DNA from: Brassica napus | Taxonomy: Eukaryota; Streptophyta; Magnoliopsida; Brassicales; Brassicaceae | DNA: 64,000 nucleotides | NCBI RefSeq assembly: GCF_020379485.1 | Contig: NC_063446.1 | Coordinates: 22,780,610-22,844,609 of the forward strand | Direction of reading: 5' to 3' | Part shown: positions 1 to 12,634 of the stretch, piece by piece | Layout: each line of letters begins with the position of its first letter | How positions within the stretch are numbered: position 1 is the first letter of the stretch | The notes under the pieces: generated by a model | Told to the model about the DNA's origin: nothing | Database searches by the model: none | Seen by the model: the letters and a program-made list of their open reading frames with translations, nothing else | Program-made: the position numbers and the translations under genes

Positions 1-10
1 AGAAAGAATC

Positions 11-1283
11 ATGACGACGGGAGATCTGGTGAATATCCATCCTACAGAGCTTAAGTTCCCTTGTAAGTTTTTTTTTTATTTTTAATTATTGAATTAAACA
101 AATGTTTCGACGATGATTGGAAAAATTCGAATTTTGATTGGATTGGTCCACCCTGTTGTTGAAATTGAAATTGACATTTGAAAGTTGAGTTGAAGAAGCA
201 AAGCTCGTGCTCGTTGCAAATTAGCAACAAGACTAGTACTCAAGTTGTCGCATTTAAGGTTAAGACAACGAATCCTCGCAAATACTGTGTCCGACCAAAC
301 ACCGGTGTTGTCTTGCCCGGTGATTCCTGCAATGTTACAGGTGATCAATTGAATTTCTGTTTTCCTTTTTCTTTTTTTTTTTAAAAAAAATATCTATTAT
401 ACTGATCAATTGAACTATGTGTGTTTGTTCCTTACTTACTTTAGTGACGATGCAAGCCCAGAAAGAGGCACCTCTCGATATGCAATGCAAAGACAAGTTC
501 CTTGTTCAGTCTGTTATCGTCTCCGACGCTACTACTTCCAAAGATGTCATCGCTGAAATGGTTTTGTTTTGCTTCTCTTTTCATGTTTACCATTTCCACT
601 CTCCTCTCTTTAGTTAGTCTTCATTACATTGGTTGTGCAGTTCAACAAGGAGCCTGGTAGAGTGATTGAGGATTTCAAATTGAGGGTTGTTTACATCCCT
701 GCTAATCCCCCTTCACCTGTCCCTGAAGGCTCTGAAGAAGGCAACTCTCCAAGGACCGACTTTCCTGCCTCTCAATTTGATGACCACGTGAGCTACTACG
801 AGCTTCCCCCTGTGAGAGAGAGAGAGATTTTAGTGAGTGAAGCTAATATGCATCCTCTCTTTTCTTGTTTCAGGTGTCCAGAACGCTAGAAGAAACAAAT
901 GAGAAATCCTCCGAGGTATAATAATGTCACACAAAATCTTTTCTTCTAATCTAGACTACACAATGCTTCTATTTCATTATCATATCATTGTGTTTTGCTC
1001 AGGCGTGGTCCATGATTCACAAATTGACGGAGGAGAAGGCTTGTGCTGTCCAGCAAAGTCAGAAGCTCCGACAGGAACTGGTAAGTGATTTACTTGTCCT
1101 TTTGTTTTATAAAGAAAATAACACATATATTTATATATATATATATATGGCTGTCGTATTCAGGAGATGCTGAGGAGAGAATCAAGCAATAAGCAGTCTG
1201 GTGGTGGTCATTCCTTGGTGTTGATGCTGTTGGTTGGTTTGCTAGGCTGTGTGATTGGATACATCTTGAACGTCCGGACATGA
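11..1283 (+). CDS. VAP27: VAP27-family vesicle-associated (VAMP-associated) protein, 7 exons
   Basis: Spliced gene with coding exons 11-62, 185-340, 445-560, 641-787, 874-915, 1003-1080 and 1164-1283. All introns are GT-AG, the phases agree, and the result is 236 residues. Residues about 6-125 are an MSP (major sperm protein) domain with the family core KTTNPRKYCVRPNTG. A coiled-coil stretch follows (about 170-205), then a C-terminal membrane anchor (residues 214-232). VAP27 proteins are tail-anchored ER proteins that bind FFAT-type motifs and act at ER-plasma membrane contacts; this role is family knowledge. The start is the only ATG placing the MSP domain directly at the N-terminus. It looks closest to the Arabidopsis At4g00170-type member, which fits the chromosome 4 synteny of IND and UNE10. 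The linker between MSP and coiled coil (end of exon 4) is less conserved, so the exon 4 donor is the least certain junction. Confidence 0.93.
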
Positions 1284-3314
1284 TTAACTGAAATAGTACC
1301 TGTGTATGTGGGGGTTAGCTTCATCATCATCTTTTTCATTGTCATCATCACCAAATCTTGCAAAGCTTATTTTTTACCAGACTTTCTTCTGTTTTTCTTT
1401 AAATGATGGTATACTTTTCTTTTCTCTTTTTCTAAGCTGTAAAATCAGAGTAGATGTAGCGTGGTGATTTTGTGGCACTCAGTTTTGAGTCCCTAGTAGT
1501 AAAGCATGTAGGTGAGTAAGATCTATAGAGTCAGTCGTTGGTAAGGATTGGAATCATCGAAATCAGTTTGAATCATAAGAAAAATAAAGAATGTGTGATA
1601 TCCCATTATCATCTTCAGCGAAAGTTGCGACATTGAGATATATTCATCTCCTTGGTGATCAATGCGGCGACTCTCAGCCTAAAATCGGAAACAATATCCA
1701 AATGAAAGTCGGGTTTCAGCCAAAAAAGGGCGAATCCAAGCGTTGATCACCAATTTTTTCAGCTAAATAAAAAAAATTAGACTGAGTAAATAACCTTAAA
1801 CCTCCGAGAATGATATTTCCAATAACCTTTGCCAGTGTGTTCAATCTTTTATCAGTTTTACATTCGGAGACAGAATTTCGCTTTTCAATTACACAACTAG
1901 ATTTTGATCCGAGTTTAGAAAGTATGGGTATTTATTGTTGACCTGTTAACAAAATTTGAATGAATTTATAACTTTTTATTAGAGATAAATAATTTAGAAG
2001 TCTATTATAATGTTCCAATGAATTTATAACTTTTCAAACAATGTTTTCACCATTTATAAGAATATTCAGAACTTTGTCGGCAAGCTATGTATTTAATATT
2101 TTATATACTTATAACCGGGTAGAATGGAATATGAGAATTTATATAAACTTTCTACACAAGTTAAATATCATGTAATTATGGAATTAATATATATTTATAT
2201 ATCACTGTTAATAATTCTATCATTGAATAGAATAGAGTATATTCATTAACATACCCAATCCCAGGAAATTATGAATACACGTAGATATGGTTTAAATTAT
2301 GTCTCGTTCATGTTATCCTATAACAGTAAATTTTTTTTTAAAAAAAAAACGTAGAAGAAATATTATTCATACTTTTCCAAATGATTAATAAGCACAAATT
2401 GATCTTTCTTATATAATAAGTTATATATCGTATAAGTAATCTCTATAATATTATTTGAGAAGTAACTTTCTTATGTGTCGTGCTTACGTTAACTCTCACG
2501 ATGGTTGATTATAGTGATACCCTTAATGAATTAAAAATATTACATTTAAATACTATTATTGAATTTTTTATTTAGTTACCTTTTAAAAATTTTCCAAATA
2601 ACATATATAATAAAAAAGAAACATTTATAAAGTTTAAAAAACAATTTAAAAACGAAAGTATATGTATATATAATATGATTTCATTAGAAAGAAAAGTTCA
2701 CAAAATAGAAATATTCCATTAAAAAAATATTTTTAAATAACATAAAATATACTTTTGAAGTGATAAAATATTTTTTTATATCTATATTTTCTTAGATGAA
2801 AATATATATTTGCATAAATGTGAGTTCATAAAACAACATTCACACACATAATCTTGACATTAGAAAAATAAATATTATTTCTTTTAAAACATAATTTTAA
2901 ACAATACAAAAATATATATTTCAAAGTAAAAGAAATAATTTTCATATATCTATCTATTTTCTTAGATGATTACATAAATAATTAAGTAACATAAACTGAT
3001 ATGTGTTTATTTAACTAAAAATAGTTTATAATTAGCATTATTGAAATGTTTTATTATTTTTAATATATTTAGTTGAATATAATATCTTTCAATTACAGTA
3101 AAAAATGTATAAATTATGTTTTACTTATATAATATGATTTTTACAATACAATCACACAATTTTTTCAAACTGCTAATTTTTAAGAGATATTAAAAAAATA
3201 AAAAAATTAACAATAAAAATCTTTTGATCAAATAATTACAAAATATTTAAAAATAACATAACACTATATACTTTAACGAGCTAGATATACTATATTTTAT
3301 CGTAATTAAAATTA
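1284..3314. other. VAP27 3' UTR and AT-rich intergenic DNA
   Basis: The first 150-300 bases are the probable 3' UTR of VAP27. The rest is very AT-rich with frequent stops in all frames. I see no gene, RNA gene or clear element end. Confidence 0.6.
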
Positions 3315-3561
3315 CTCCCTCTGTTCCTAAAAGATCCATATTCTATTTTTTTCACACATTTTAATAAAACACATTAAATTTGCATAATTTTTTGTGTTTA
3401 TCTTCTTTCCACAATTTTAAGCCAATAAAAAACCAATTAGTGCAATTAAGATTTTTGAAGTTTGCAATTAGTTAATAAAACTTGCATTGAAAATGTAAAA
3501 AATGAATCTCTTAGAAACAATTTTTTTTTCTAGAATATGTATCTTTAAGGAACGGAGGGAG
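3315..3561. mobile_element. Stowaway-like MITE (Tc1/mariner type)
   Basis: A 247-bp element bounded by inverted CTCCCTCTGTTCC and GGAACGGAGGGAG and flanked on each side by TA (3313-3314 and 3562-3563), the Tc1/mariner target duplication. The CTCCCTC terminus is the Stowaway signature. The interior is AT-rich and non-coding. Confidence 0.85.
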
Positions 3562-3563
3562 TA

Positions 3564-4638
3564 TTATTTTTTCATAATTAAATTCGCTTTTAAATTTTAT
3601 GTTTTTATGTTTGTGAAACTTAATATGACTATAATTATAATACCAATGCAAAACAGAATTCTCATTTTTAAGATTATTTAAAATAAATTTCAGTTTACCA
3701 TTTAATAAATCTAAGGCATAAAATTATTTAGAATTTATATAATATTTTAATTATTGAAAATATAGATATGTGTTCATGAGCTTTCAAAAATGTATTAGTT
3801 ACTTATGTATTGCTTTATTTTCTGATATTTTCTTTTAAAAAATCAAAATATAATTTGATAAACATTATGAAACTACATGCACATTTAAACGATAAATAAA
3901 ATTAATTTTATTTTACTTAATTATAATAAAAAATAATTATACTTCAGTTTGAGTTTAAAAGAATATATATAACTCAATATACTCACAACATGAGTGACTC
4001 GACTAATCCAATTTATATATAAAATCATAGATTTAACTATAATAAGAATATATAATTTATAATAACAATTTATTTTATAAATGTAAATTATAGGATGACC
4101 CAAAACATATTAACAAATGAAAATAAAATGTTAACCAACTGTTATAATTGAGTTCTTTTGTAAAATTTATATATGAGAGTGTAGAATATTATCTTTATAT
4201 TAATTTACTTAATTTGGAATCAGACATTTTAGTTCATTTTATATTTCATTCATGTACAATATCTCTTAAGTTATACATAATCTTCTTCAAATATATTTAC
4301 ATATCTAAGACAACAACCTACGTAAATGCAAATAAGAAAATTAATCATAATTTTAATATATTTAAAATATAAAAAAATATTATAGTTGAATTCAGAGAAA
4401 TACATGCAATCTAATATATTCAAATGATAACTAAATCGAATATAAAAACAACAAAACAAACTAGATATAACATATCTAAAATCATATATCTAATTAAAGT
4501 AATATAATATTATTAATATAAATTATGCATACAAATTATAAATTAATTTAAAATTTAAAATAAATAACAATCAATTATTATAGTATATTTATTTTATAAA
4601 TATTTATACCCGTGCATGAGCACGGAAAAATTACCTAG
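3564..4638 (+). mobile_element. Helitron 3' part, 5' end not found
   Basis: At 4610-4626 there is a hairpin (CCGTGC loop GCACGG), then an A-rich spacer and CTAG at 4635-4638 followed by T. This is the canonical 3' terminus of a plus-strand Helitron. I could not locate a matching TC start, so the left limit is arbitrary. No RepHel coding is visible, so it would be non-autonomous. Confidence 0.55.
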
Positions 4639-4881
4639 TAGTATATAATATAAAAATAGATAGATAACTACGATTATATAATGAGTAAAATGTCAATATA
4701 GTAAACATAAAACCAACATCTGTTTTTAACAAATGGTTCTGTCAATATGGATTCAACTTCCTAAGATATAAGTCATGCATATTATTTTTTTGTCCCACTA
4801 CAAATACTTATTCATTATTTTCAAAAGAATTATAAACTCGCACCTTGCATAAGTTATTGACATACCTAAAGAATAAACCAA
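4639..4881. other. Intergenic spacer between two Helitron ends
   Basis: AT-rich sequence without ORFs or recognisable element structure. Confidence 0.5.
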
Positions 4882-4967
4882 ACTAGGTTAAGACCCGCTT
4901 CTTGCGCTGGATGAACATTGTATATTTAAGTTATCTTAACAAATTATATGCTTTTTATATATTATAA

Positions 4968-5003
<36 letters not shown>

Positions 5004-5745
5004 TATATATATACATATATATTGGATATATAAAAAGTTAGTAACTATTGCGTATATAATTAAATTGGTGCGGATACATAAATAAATTTTATTAATCCAA
5101 ACAATTCTTTTTTCTATTTTATATTGTATATAATTAAATTTAAATAATATAAAAATAAGTATATAGTATATTTTAAATATTGATATATGTTAAATGATGC
5201 ATTCTACTCATTTTTTTTTGATGATTTGTATATTTTTATAACAAAAACTTTAAATCACTGATAACAAAAATTCATTGTACGATGTTTAAAAGTTTCAGTA
5301 ATTTAATATTTTTAAAAACATTCAGGGCAAATTTTAAATTTTAAAAATTAAATTGTCAGTATTGGTTCAAAACATAAAAAAAAATTCAAAGAAAATTTCA
5401 AAATTAAAATATTTATGTATTTTTTTTGGTATATAGTTTAATTTTAAAGATATATATATATATATAGATATTTTTTAATCTTTATGTTTATTAAATGACA
5501 CTTGCTACTTATATGATTTTGTTATCATTTGTTTCTTTTCATAAAAAAAAAATTAAACCGCGGATCATAAATTTTTTAATGTGAGTTTAAAAAAAAAAGT
5601 AAAAATATAATATATAGGGAAATATCTGAATTTTAATTATTTGGTTAATGTGATTTTTTAATTTATTTTAATAATTTAAAGTAAACAAAAATGATAGAGG
5701 ATGCACTAATTTGTATTAAATCTTTATTATTTAAGCTCTATTCTT
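4882..5745 (-). mobile_element. Helitron, minus strand, 3' end intact, 5' truncated
   Basis: Read on the minus strand, this ends in a GC hairpin and CTAG next to A/T (plus strand ACTAGG at about 4882). It is clearly similar over several hundred bases to the reverse complement of 14500-15328, a Helitron with both ends. The similarity fades near 5745 without a TC start, so the 5' part is missing or diverged. An (AT)n run near 4975-5000 lies inside it. Confidence 0.65.
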
Positions 5746-7496
5746 GTTTGGAAAATGTACTACACATATTAAGGAAATTCGAGGGGTTGAATTTTGTTGT
5801 GATTTATTAGAATTAATTTTTATTGAAATTTTTAACTAATTTATTATTTGAGAATGCATATGGTGTTGATACGTCAACTATTTTTTGTGAGAAATATTAT
5901 TGTATTGACACATCAACTATTTTTTTGTGAGAAACATTGTGCTAACTAATCGAATATTACAATATTTGTATACAGTAAATAAAAAATCAACTTACAAAAA
6001 TGATTTCGGGAATTCTCATAGTATTTTCAAATCTGTTTTAACAGTGATTTTGAAGTGGTTCAAACATCATAAACCTCGTTAAATCATTTGTATAATGCAT
6101 ATTTCGTTGATATGCTTTTCTTTGGATTTGGTAAACTTAAACTCCAAATCGTTAGAAATCCGTCAAGAATTTGTCAAGAACCTGTTGAGAATTTATATCT
6201 GATTCTGAAAAATCGGGGTTTAGGGTCTTGTTGAACGAAAATAAATTCTTGACGGCTTCTTGATGGATGTGTATTTCATCAGAAATCCGTCTAAAATCTA
6301 AAATTTCCCCAGAAAACAAAGCATATTTTGGCAACCTCCTAAAGTGAATATTTCATTACGGATTCCCGACAACATATCCTTTGTTCGATAATCCATTGTG
6401 AATCTGAAAATTTACCCATAAAAATGAAGGTAAAATTTTCTATACATAATTTAGCCGATTCTCTTCTTCTTTTCCATTTGATTTGCTCTCTCAAAACACA
6501 TTAAACTCCTCTTTATCCTCAAAATCATAATCGAAATCACATGTTAAGTTGTTTGTTTAGGAATTAGAATATTTTGTTTGATTTTTTTTTTAATTTTAAG
6601 ATAATAAGTTGTTGGTTTTAGGAATTTGATTGTTAGTTTTAGCAATTTAGATGTTTGTTTTAGCGATTCAGATGTTAGATTTATTTTTGAATGTTAATTT
6701 AGGGTTTGCATGTTAGTTTTAAGATGTGTTGTTAATTTTAGGATTTGTAGTTTAAATTTTTTTATTGTGTTTGCGTAATATTAAATATGTTTTTCATATT
6801 GAAAACATATTTTTTTTAATTTTAAAGTTATAATGTTATTTAAAAATAATTCTAAACGTTTATTATATTTTTACTAATTTATAAATGTTTTTACAATTTT
6901 TTTAATTTATAATTGTTTTTTTATTATATCATTTTTTAGAAAAAAAATTATTATAAATAATCTTTTACAAATTGTTTTTTTTTTACATATTTTCAAACAC
7001 TTTATTATTTAAAGATGATTTTATATTTAATTTTATTAAAAATATTTGATTTATATTTTCTTATTAAAAATATTAATTTATTATTTCTAATTTTATATAA
7101 TTTTATAAATCATTTTATTTAGAATTTAATTTATTTAGGATTTATTGGTTTTATAAAAATATTTATATCCTTATAAGATATAAACTATAATTTTGTGTTA
7201 TTTTGATATTTAAAAAAAATTATTATTTTAATTAATTTTAAATATATTTTTTAATATTTTCATATATTTTTATTAAAAATTAGTATTTTATTTAATTATA
7301 AAAGTTGAAAATGTTGTTTGGTTAATTTTTGAAAATTTTGACGAATCAGGTTGAAAAGTCGCTGGAAATATTTCTGAGGAATTTTAGGCAAAAAATCGAC
7401 GATAAACAATTGTCGCGAATCCGTCAAGAAGTTTCGACAAAATAAACCCTAAATTTGTTTTTATTGGGAATTAGTTGCTTTCTTGTATTTACGTTA
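5746..7496. other. AT-rich intergenic region, unclassified old repeat
   Basis: No gene is supported. Short related phrases (variants of aatccgtcaagaa) occur at 6130-6320 and again at 7330-7440, suggesting the two ends of an old unclassified element. The middle (6560-7300) is nearly pure A/T. Confidence 0.45.
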
Positions 7497-7995
7497 GAGA
7501 AATACCCTAGAATAGTACTAAAAAGATCATTGCCACAAATATAGACTATAAGAATCAAAATGACCAAAATGTTTCATTAAAGAGGTAAATATACACTTAT
7601 ACCTATAGGGTTTAACTAATACAAACCTTAGAGTTTAGAGTTAAAGGTTGGAAATTTGGAATTAAGTTTTAAAATTTATAAAATAAAAAATAAATATTAA
7701 AAATTTAAAAATAAAAATTTGAAAAATAGTTTCAAAAAATATTTCGAATTACGAAAACAAAATTTGAAAAAAAAATAATAAAAAATTTCAAAAAAAAATT
7801 ATAAAAAGTTCGAATTTGAAAACATATAATCTGAAACTATAAAAATTAATTATTATTATTATTATTTGTATTTATATATCTAGGGTATTAAAATCTTTTT
7901 ACTTATTTTATGAAACATTTTGGTTATCTTTCTCCTTACAATCTATTTTTGTGATAAAAACTTGAAAATAGTCTACTTAGGAGAATTACCCTTTA
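7497..7995. mobile_element. Fold-back (long-TIR) MITE
   Basis: The two ends are imperfect inverted repeats of about 90 bases, sharing for example ACCAAAATGTTTCAT near 7562-7577 and its complement near 7910-7925. The interior is AT-rich and non-coding. The target duplication is not clear. The long imperfect TIRs suggest a Mutator-like or fold-back element. Confidence 0.5.
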
Positions 7996-8664
7996 CATTA
8001 TCTAATAAACTGATCTTCTAGAAGAGAGAAACGTTAATGGTGGACGAAGCCCCCACCTCAATTGACAATAAAAGAAAGTGGAAAAGAGAGAAGATAGCAG
8101 AGTGAAAGGTCCGAAGAGAGGAGATCATGAAGAGAAGAAGACAATGTAACCTACTTATTTGCCTTGATGAACAATTACGAGAAGAAATAAACATAAAATG
8201 AGAAGAGAGAGGTGGGATATACAGAAGAGAGAAAGATTTGGCAGGAAACCCGATTGACCATATATCAGATCTAGAGTGGATTGGATTAGATAACTCGAGC
8301 TTATTTGGTTAATCTTTTTAGTTTAGGGAAGGTTATGAAAAATTAACCCCGATCTGATTTTTAAATTTTTTATCTTATATTGTGCCCCCGGCTAACAATA
8401 TATCTAGATCCGTCCCTGATCAGGTCCATGAGATATATCATATTTTTATTTTTCTTATTTAATTAATTATATATATAATATTTGAGGATATATTTAAAAT
8501 TTTACATATCGTTGAAAGCCAGAAAAAAATGTGGAAGTGTAATAAAACAATTTTCTCCAGGAAGAAGATATTTCAGCCATTCGCCTATTTATGTGTATGA
8601 GATCCCATTCAAGGACATACTGTTTTCCGTGAGCTACTGAATGAATACGATGCTTTTGTTGTAA
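7996..8664. other. Intergenic, purine-rich
   Basis: A GA-rich stretch (8030-8240) followed by AT-rich DNA. The text around 8385-8420 (ending near GATCCGTCCCTG) resembles ends of common plant DNA transposons, but I cannot define an element. Confidence 0.4.
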
Positions 8665-8677
8665 ACGCAACCTATTG

Positions 8678-9763
8678 GTTTTTTTTTTCCGCCAAGTTTT
8701 GTTTTTATTAATCAAACGGGCCAAGCCCAAACGGTCGAAGCCCAAATACACTAAGTACCAAACAAAAGGCCCACAGACACAACGGGCTACAACATTAATG
8801 GCTGAAGCCCAAGTAAACTAAACGGCCCAAAGGCCCAAACATTGAAACCGGACAGCTTGACCTAGGCGCGCGATAAGGAGACTGGGGTTTGAACACGTGT
8901 AAGAATCTGGGCCATTAGTATGACACGCGTCGCCCGCCTCGACTTGATCGAAACCTCTTCGCACAGCCGCATGAACTTGCCACCGACGACCTCGTTTCGC
9001 CGGAGCTCAGAGACTGAAGAGCCTCCAACGAAACCATAGCTATTCTACGCCGCTCTGTCTTCACGCCGGAGAGTTCCATCGATCTAACGAGATCTCCTCC
9101 GACTATGTATCACCACAAACCCTAGACAGGCGAGCCGAGAACCACTGATATCCTCCTCTTGTACGTCCTCGCCGTTGTCGGAGAGTTTCATCATCATCCG
9201 AGATCTCATCCGCGATGGCCCACGACCCCATACCTGACCACAAGAACCACACCGCACTTATCTCACCTCGATCTAATCACCACAACCCAAAGGACATCGG
9301 GTTCCAAGACGGCAGCGCGGAGCTTTGCAAGCCTCCACTCTCCGTGACCAAAAGCCGGCGAAGACGGAGCTGAATGAGCCTCCCCTTCCCGGAAGCTAAA
9401 GCGGCGACGGTGGATCTGAGAAAGCCTCCACCTCCCGCATAAAGACCGGCGACGATGGATCTAGGGTAGCCTCCATCTCCCGGAAAAAACACCACCTGAA
9501 CATGCAAGCCGCTCCATCTCCACCGGGAGCCTCCAATTGATCGCGTCGTTACTCCAAAGGCCGAGCCACCGTTGATGGATGGTTGCGGTCCCAGAGCTCC
9601 GACAAGGCGATCGATGACGGGACTGCGAAGAAGGAGCGGAGAGTGACAACTACAAAGGAAGGGAAAGAGCTCTGGCGACAGCACGGACGCTCACGCGCCA
9701 GCCGTACGCCGAACCCAAAAGTAGATCTGGTTTCTCTCTTTTCTCTCTCTCGCAAAAGAAAAC
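8678..9763 (-). mobile_element. Poly(A) retroposon of the 47-bp-repeat family, minus strand
   Basis: A non-LTR insertion flanked by a 13-bp target duplication ACGCAACCTATTG at 8665-8677 and 9764-9776. On the minus strand it starts near 9763, is GC-rich at its 5' end (gcgtgagcgtccgtg), and finishes in a poly(A) run at 8678-8688. Around 9340-9500 it contains diverged copies of a 47-bp unit (core gtggaggctt, cgccgg). No reverse transcriptase is encoded, so it must be mobilised in trans. Size, TSD and poly(A) fit the Sadhu class of Brassicaceae retroposons, but that name is an inference. Related copies lie at 39746-44820 and 47335-48120. Confidence 0.75.
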
Positions 9764-9776
9764 ACGCAACCTATTG

Positions 9777-10955
9777 TTCTCCATTTTGAATTTGAAGTGT
9801 TACATTATTAATAAAAAGGAAGAAAGTACAAAGCTTTTCATTTAGTGGTTGTTGCATATATAGTATACTTATTTGATGGGCTTATGATAAGTATGAACAT
9901 TTCACGTAACGGGTTTATTTTGTCGTCAACACATTACCGGCAATGTGAAAAGAAGGGGCGAGGTATCTCCATTTCAATTCTTCTCTTTATAGATTAATCG
10001 AATTATTTACATATGAAATGAGCGTTTATATAGAATTTTCGTGTGGAAAACGACATGTACACGGCATCGAAAGACCAATTAGTAATATACTTTAGTGGTG
10101 ATTACATGTTTACTTATCCAATTGAGAATTTAAAGCATCGACAATACCTTAATGTCGATTAAGCCGTCCCCACTTCATGTAATGAGTTATGGGGGGAGAG
10201 AGAGGTCCCGAAATTCGTCAAATAAAACAACTTAGAACTAAAAACCGACACCAAGTATCATAAAGGAAACGTTGAAGAAGTCATTTATCGTATCCAGCTC
10301 ACAATTCCTAAGATTAAATCATGACCGTTGGAAGAGCTTATAAGATTAAATTGAAGAAATTGTGGGTTTTAGAAGAAAGACAAGAAAGAGAAGAACATGA
10401 TCTTACATTGCCTATTTTGGTGTATAGGAGTTGTCAAAAAGAGGAGAGAGAGGAGACAATTAGGTCAAATAAATGAGCACTAAAAATGGAGACATGTGTT
10501 GAGTAACTATTACAAGAGCGACTTATGCTTCTATATGGCAATGATATCATCACCAAAGTGCAATGCCCCTTTTTGCCCTAGTTTCGTAAAGTCTCTTTCC
10601 TTCTTCATCCTTAGGAAAAACCCTAAATTAAATCCTGTGTTCTTGATCTTGCTTTTTGAGTAACCATGATTTTGACCACACACTAGTTCTTCTATATTTT
10701 GTGGTCTATAGGATTTTGCTTTATATGTGTTTCTTGTATTGCACCGTACGTGCGTATATAAATTTAAATGGTTACAACAAGGTTTATTATAAACAGGCAC
10801 AAATTAGTCCATGAGGTTATTTAGCTTGCACAAGAGGTATATAAATGTGTGTGTGTGTGTTAAGTATTTAAATATATAAATTTGCTACAAAACTTAATTA
10901 ACTTTATCTGATTATATTTTCTTTAGTGTTCTTCATTTGCCAACGTTGAGGTAGC

Positions 10956-11049
<94 letters not shown>

Positions 11050-11950
11050 TTGAACATTATGTACTATGTACGTAGTTATTTTGGCTAGTTATGATTCAAA
11101 TTCTTAATTTGGATAACACTTAACAGTATTTAAAAAAAAAATACTATTTAAAATATTCTTAGTACTAAAATAATTAAGATTTAACTTGAAATTGAAGTAT
11201 TCGTGTTAAACAGAAACTACAATAAACAAATGATTGCATGTTAATTTTTTTTTCGATTATCCTATATATCAGAATAAACACATGATTGCATGCAAATTTT
11301 GTTTTTGATTATGTCATCTTTTGTTTATTTTAGTTTTGATGCTAATTAATATTTTTTTTATTAACAACTTCCATACATTCTACCTGATTCTAGGTCAGAT
11401 AATGACACAGCGCAACAAAATTATACAAAACTTTCGGAAAGTAGATTACCGCGGAAGTAACATTTTTGGGTAGACATACGAAGTAGTTTGAATCTTCAAA
11501 AATCATGCCATACATAACCACGGATCATAGTCGACACCTCAACGTGAAGCAAATTTGACAATCTACATACATAACCAACAAAAAGTAGAATACCGTGAAA
11601 ACCTAAACCCAAAATATGATGTAAAACTCAAGCTTGGTCCAGAGCATAAAAAAATTAAAGCCATCGCTTTGGTATCACATATTTAAACGTCAGTTTTTTT
11701 TTGGGGAAGTAATATAAAAATATAATTAACAAGAAAATTTATGAAATAATTAGCATGTAAAACACTAGTCTTTTGGTTGTGACAAAACGTTTTCACAAAT
11801 GTTCTATAAATAAATTCAAGCACATTTTATCTGCAAAATATATACTTTCACTCATAAAATAAGAGCGTTTAAAACATTCATATACGCACTACATTGACAT
11901 GACAAAAGAAATCCGCAAATACAAACATATTTAGTTCGGATATATCTAGG
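9777..11950. other. Intergenic / upstream region of IND
   Basis: No coding gene is supported. It is AT-rich and contains the long (ATT)n microsatellite described separately. It should include the IND promoter, since IND starts at 12002. Confidence 0.6.
10956..11050. repeat. (ATT)n microsatellite, about 31 units
   Basis: An uninterrupted trinucleotide run of about 95 bases, roughly 950 bases upstream of the IND start codon. Such a long pure run is expected to vary in length between accessions. Confidence 0.97.
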
Positions 11951-12001
11951 AAATAAGACTATATTATATATATAAAGAAATTAGAAAAAAAGAAAATTGG
12001 T

Positions 12002-12634
12002 ATGTATAAAAGAAAGGTCTATGCGTCTCTAGTCCAAAAACTCTATATGTCTGGTTCAAAAGCAGATGCAGCAGCCATAGCCCCAATAGTCATGATGGAG
12101 CCTCATCATCTCCTTATGAACTGGAACAAACCTATTGATCTCATTACACAAGAAAACTCTTTTAACCACAATCCTCATTTCATGGTAGATCCACCTTCCG
12201 AAACCCTAAGCCACTTCCAGCCCCCGCCGACAGTCTTCTCCGATCCCGGAGGAGGAGAGGAAGCAGAAGACGAAGAAGGAGAGGAAGAGATAGATGAGAT
12301 GAAGGAGATGCAATACGCGATTGCTGCCATGCAGCCCGTAGACATCGATCCAGCCACCGTTCCTAAGCCGAACCGCCGTAACGTAAGGGTAAGCGAGGAC
12401 CCCCAGACGGTGGTGGCTCGTCGGCGTAGAGAAAGGATAAGCGAGAAGATCCGGATATTGAAGAGGATGGTGCCAGGCGGTGCAAAGATGGACACTGCCT
12501 CCATGCTTGACGAAGCCATCCGCTACACCAAGTTCTTGAAACGGCAGGTGAGGCTTCTTCAGCCTCACACTCAGCTTGGGGCTCCTATGTCTGACCCTTC
12601 TCGCCTTTGTTATTACCACAACTCGGATACCTAA
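12002..12634 (+). CDS. IND: INDEHISCENT bHLH transcription factor
   Basis: An intronless gene of 210 codons if the first ATG is used; ATGs at residue 16 and residues 31-32 are alternatives. The bHLH domain is residues about 134-186 ([17 protein letters not shown] through FLKRQVRLL). It has the atypical group VIIIb basic region: Ala139 occupies the place of the glutamate that contacts E-boxes in ordinary bHLH proteins, as in the HEC proteins. An acidic tract (86-102) and the conserved [15 protein letters not shown] segment precede it. IND specifies the valve margin of the fruit and controls pod shattering with SPATULA and auxin; this is family knowledge. The Arabidopsis N-terminus begins four residues earlier, but the corresponding ATG is absent here. 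A TATA-like tract lies at about 11961-11980, very close to the first ATG, so the downstream start at 12047 is realistic. Confidence 0.95.
   Translation: MYKRKVYASLVQKLYMSGSKADAAAIAPIVMMEPHHLLMNWNKPIDLITQENSFNHNPHFMVDPPSETLSHFQPPPTVFSDPGGGEEAEDEEGEEEIDEMKEMQYAIAAMQPVDIDPATVPKPNRRNVRVSEDPQTVVARRRRERISEKIRILKRMVPGGAKMDTASMLDEAIRYTKFLKRQVRLLQPHTQLGAPMSDPSRLCYYHNSDT

Noticed and set aside
9277..9684. 135-residue minus-strand open frame
   Set aside because: It lies in the GC-rich retroposon and comes from translation of its tandem repeats; other copies do not keep it open.
10531..10800. 89-residue minus-strand open frame upstream of IND
   Set aside because: No recognisable domain, AT-rich codon use like intergenic DNA, no supporting context.
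12175..12619. Two minus-strand frames of 114 and 137 residues opposite IND
   Set aside because: They are antisense shadows of the IND coding region with no family resemblance.
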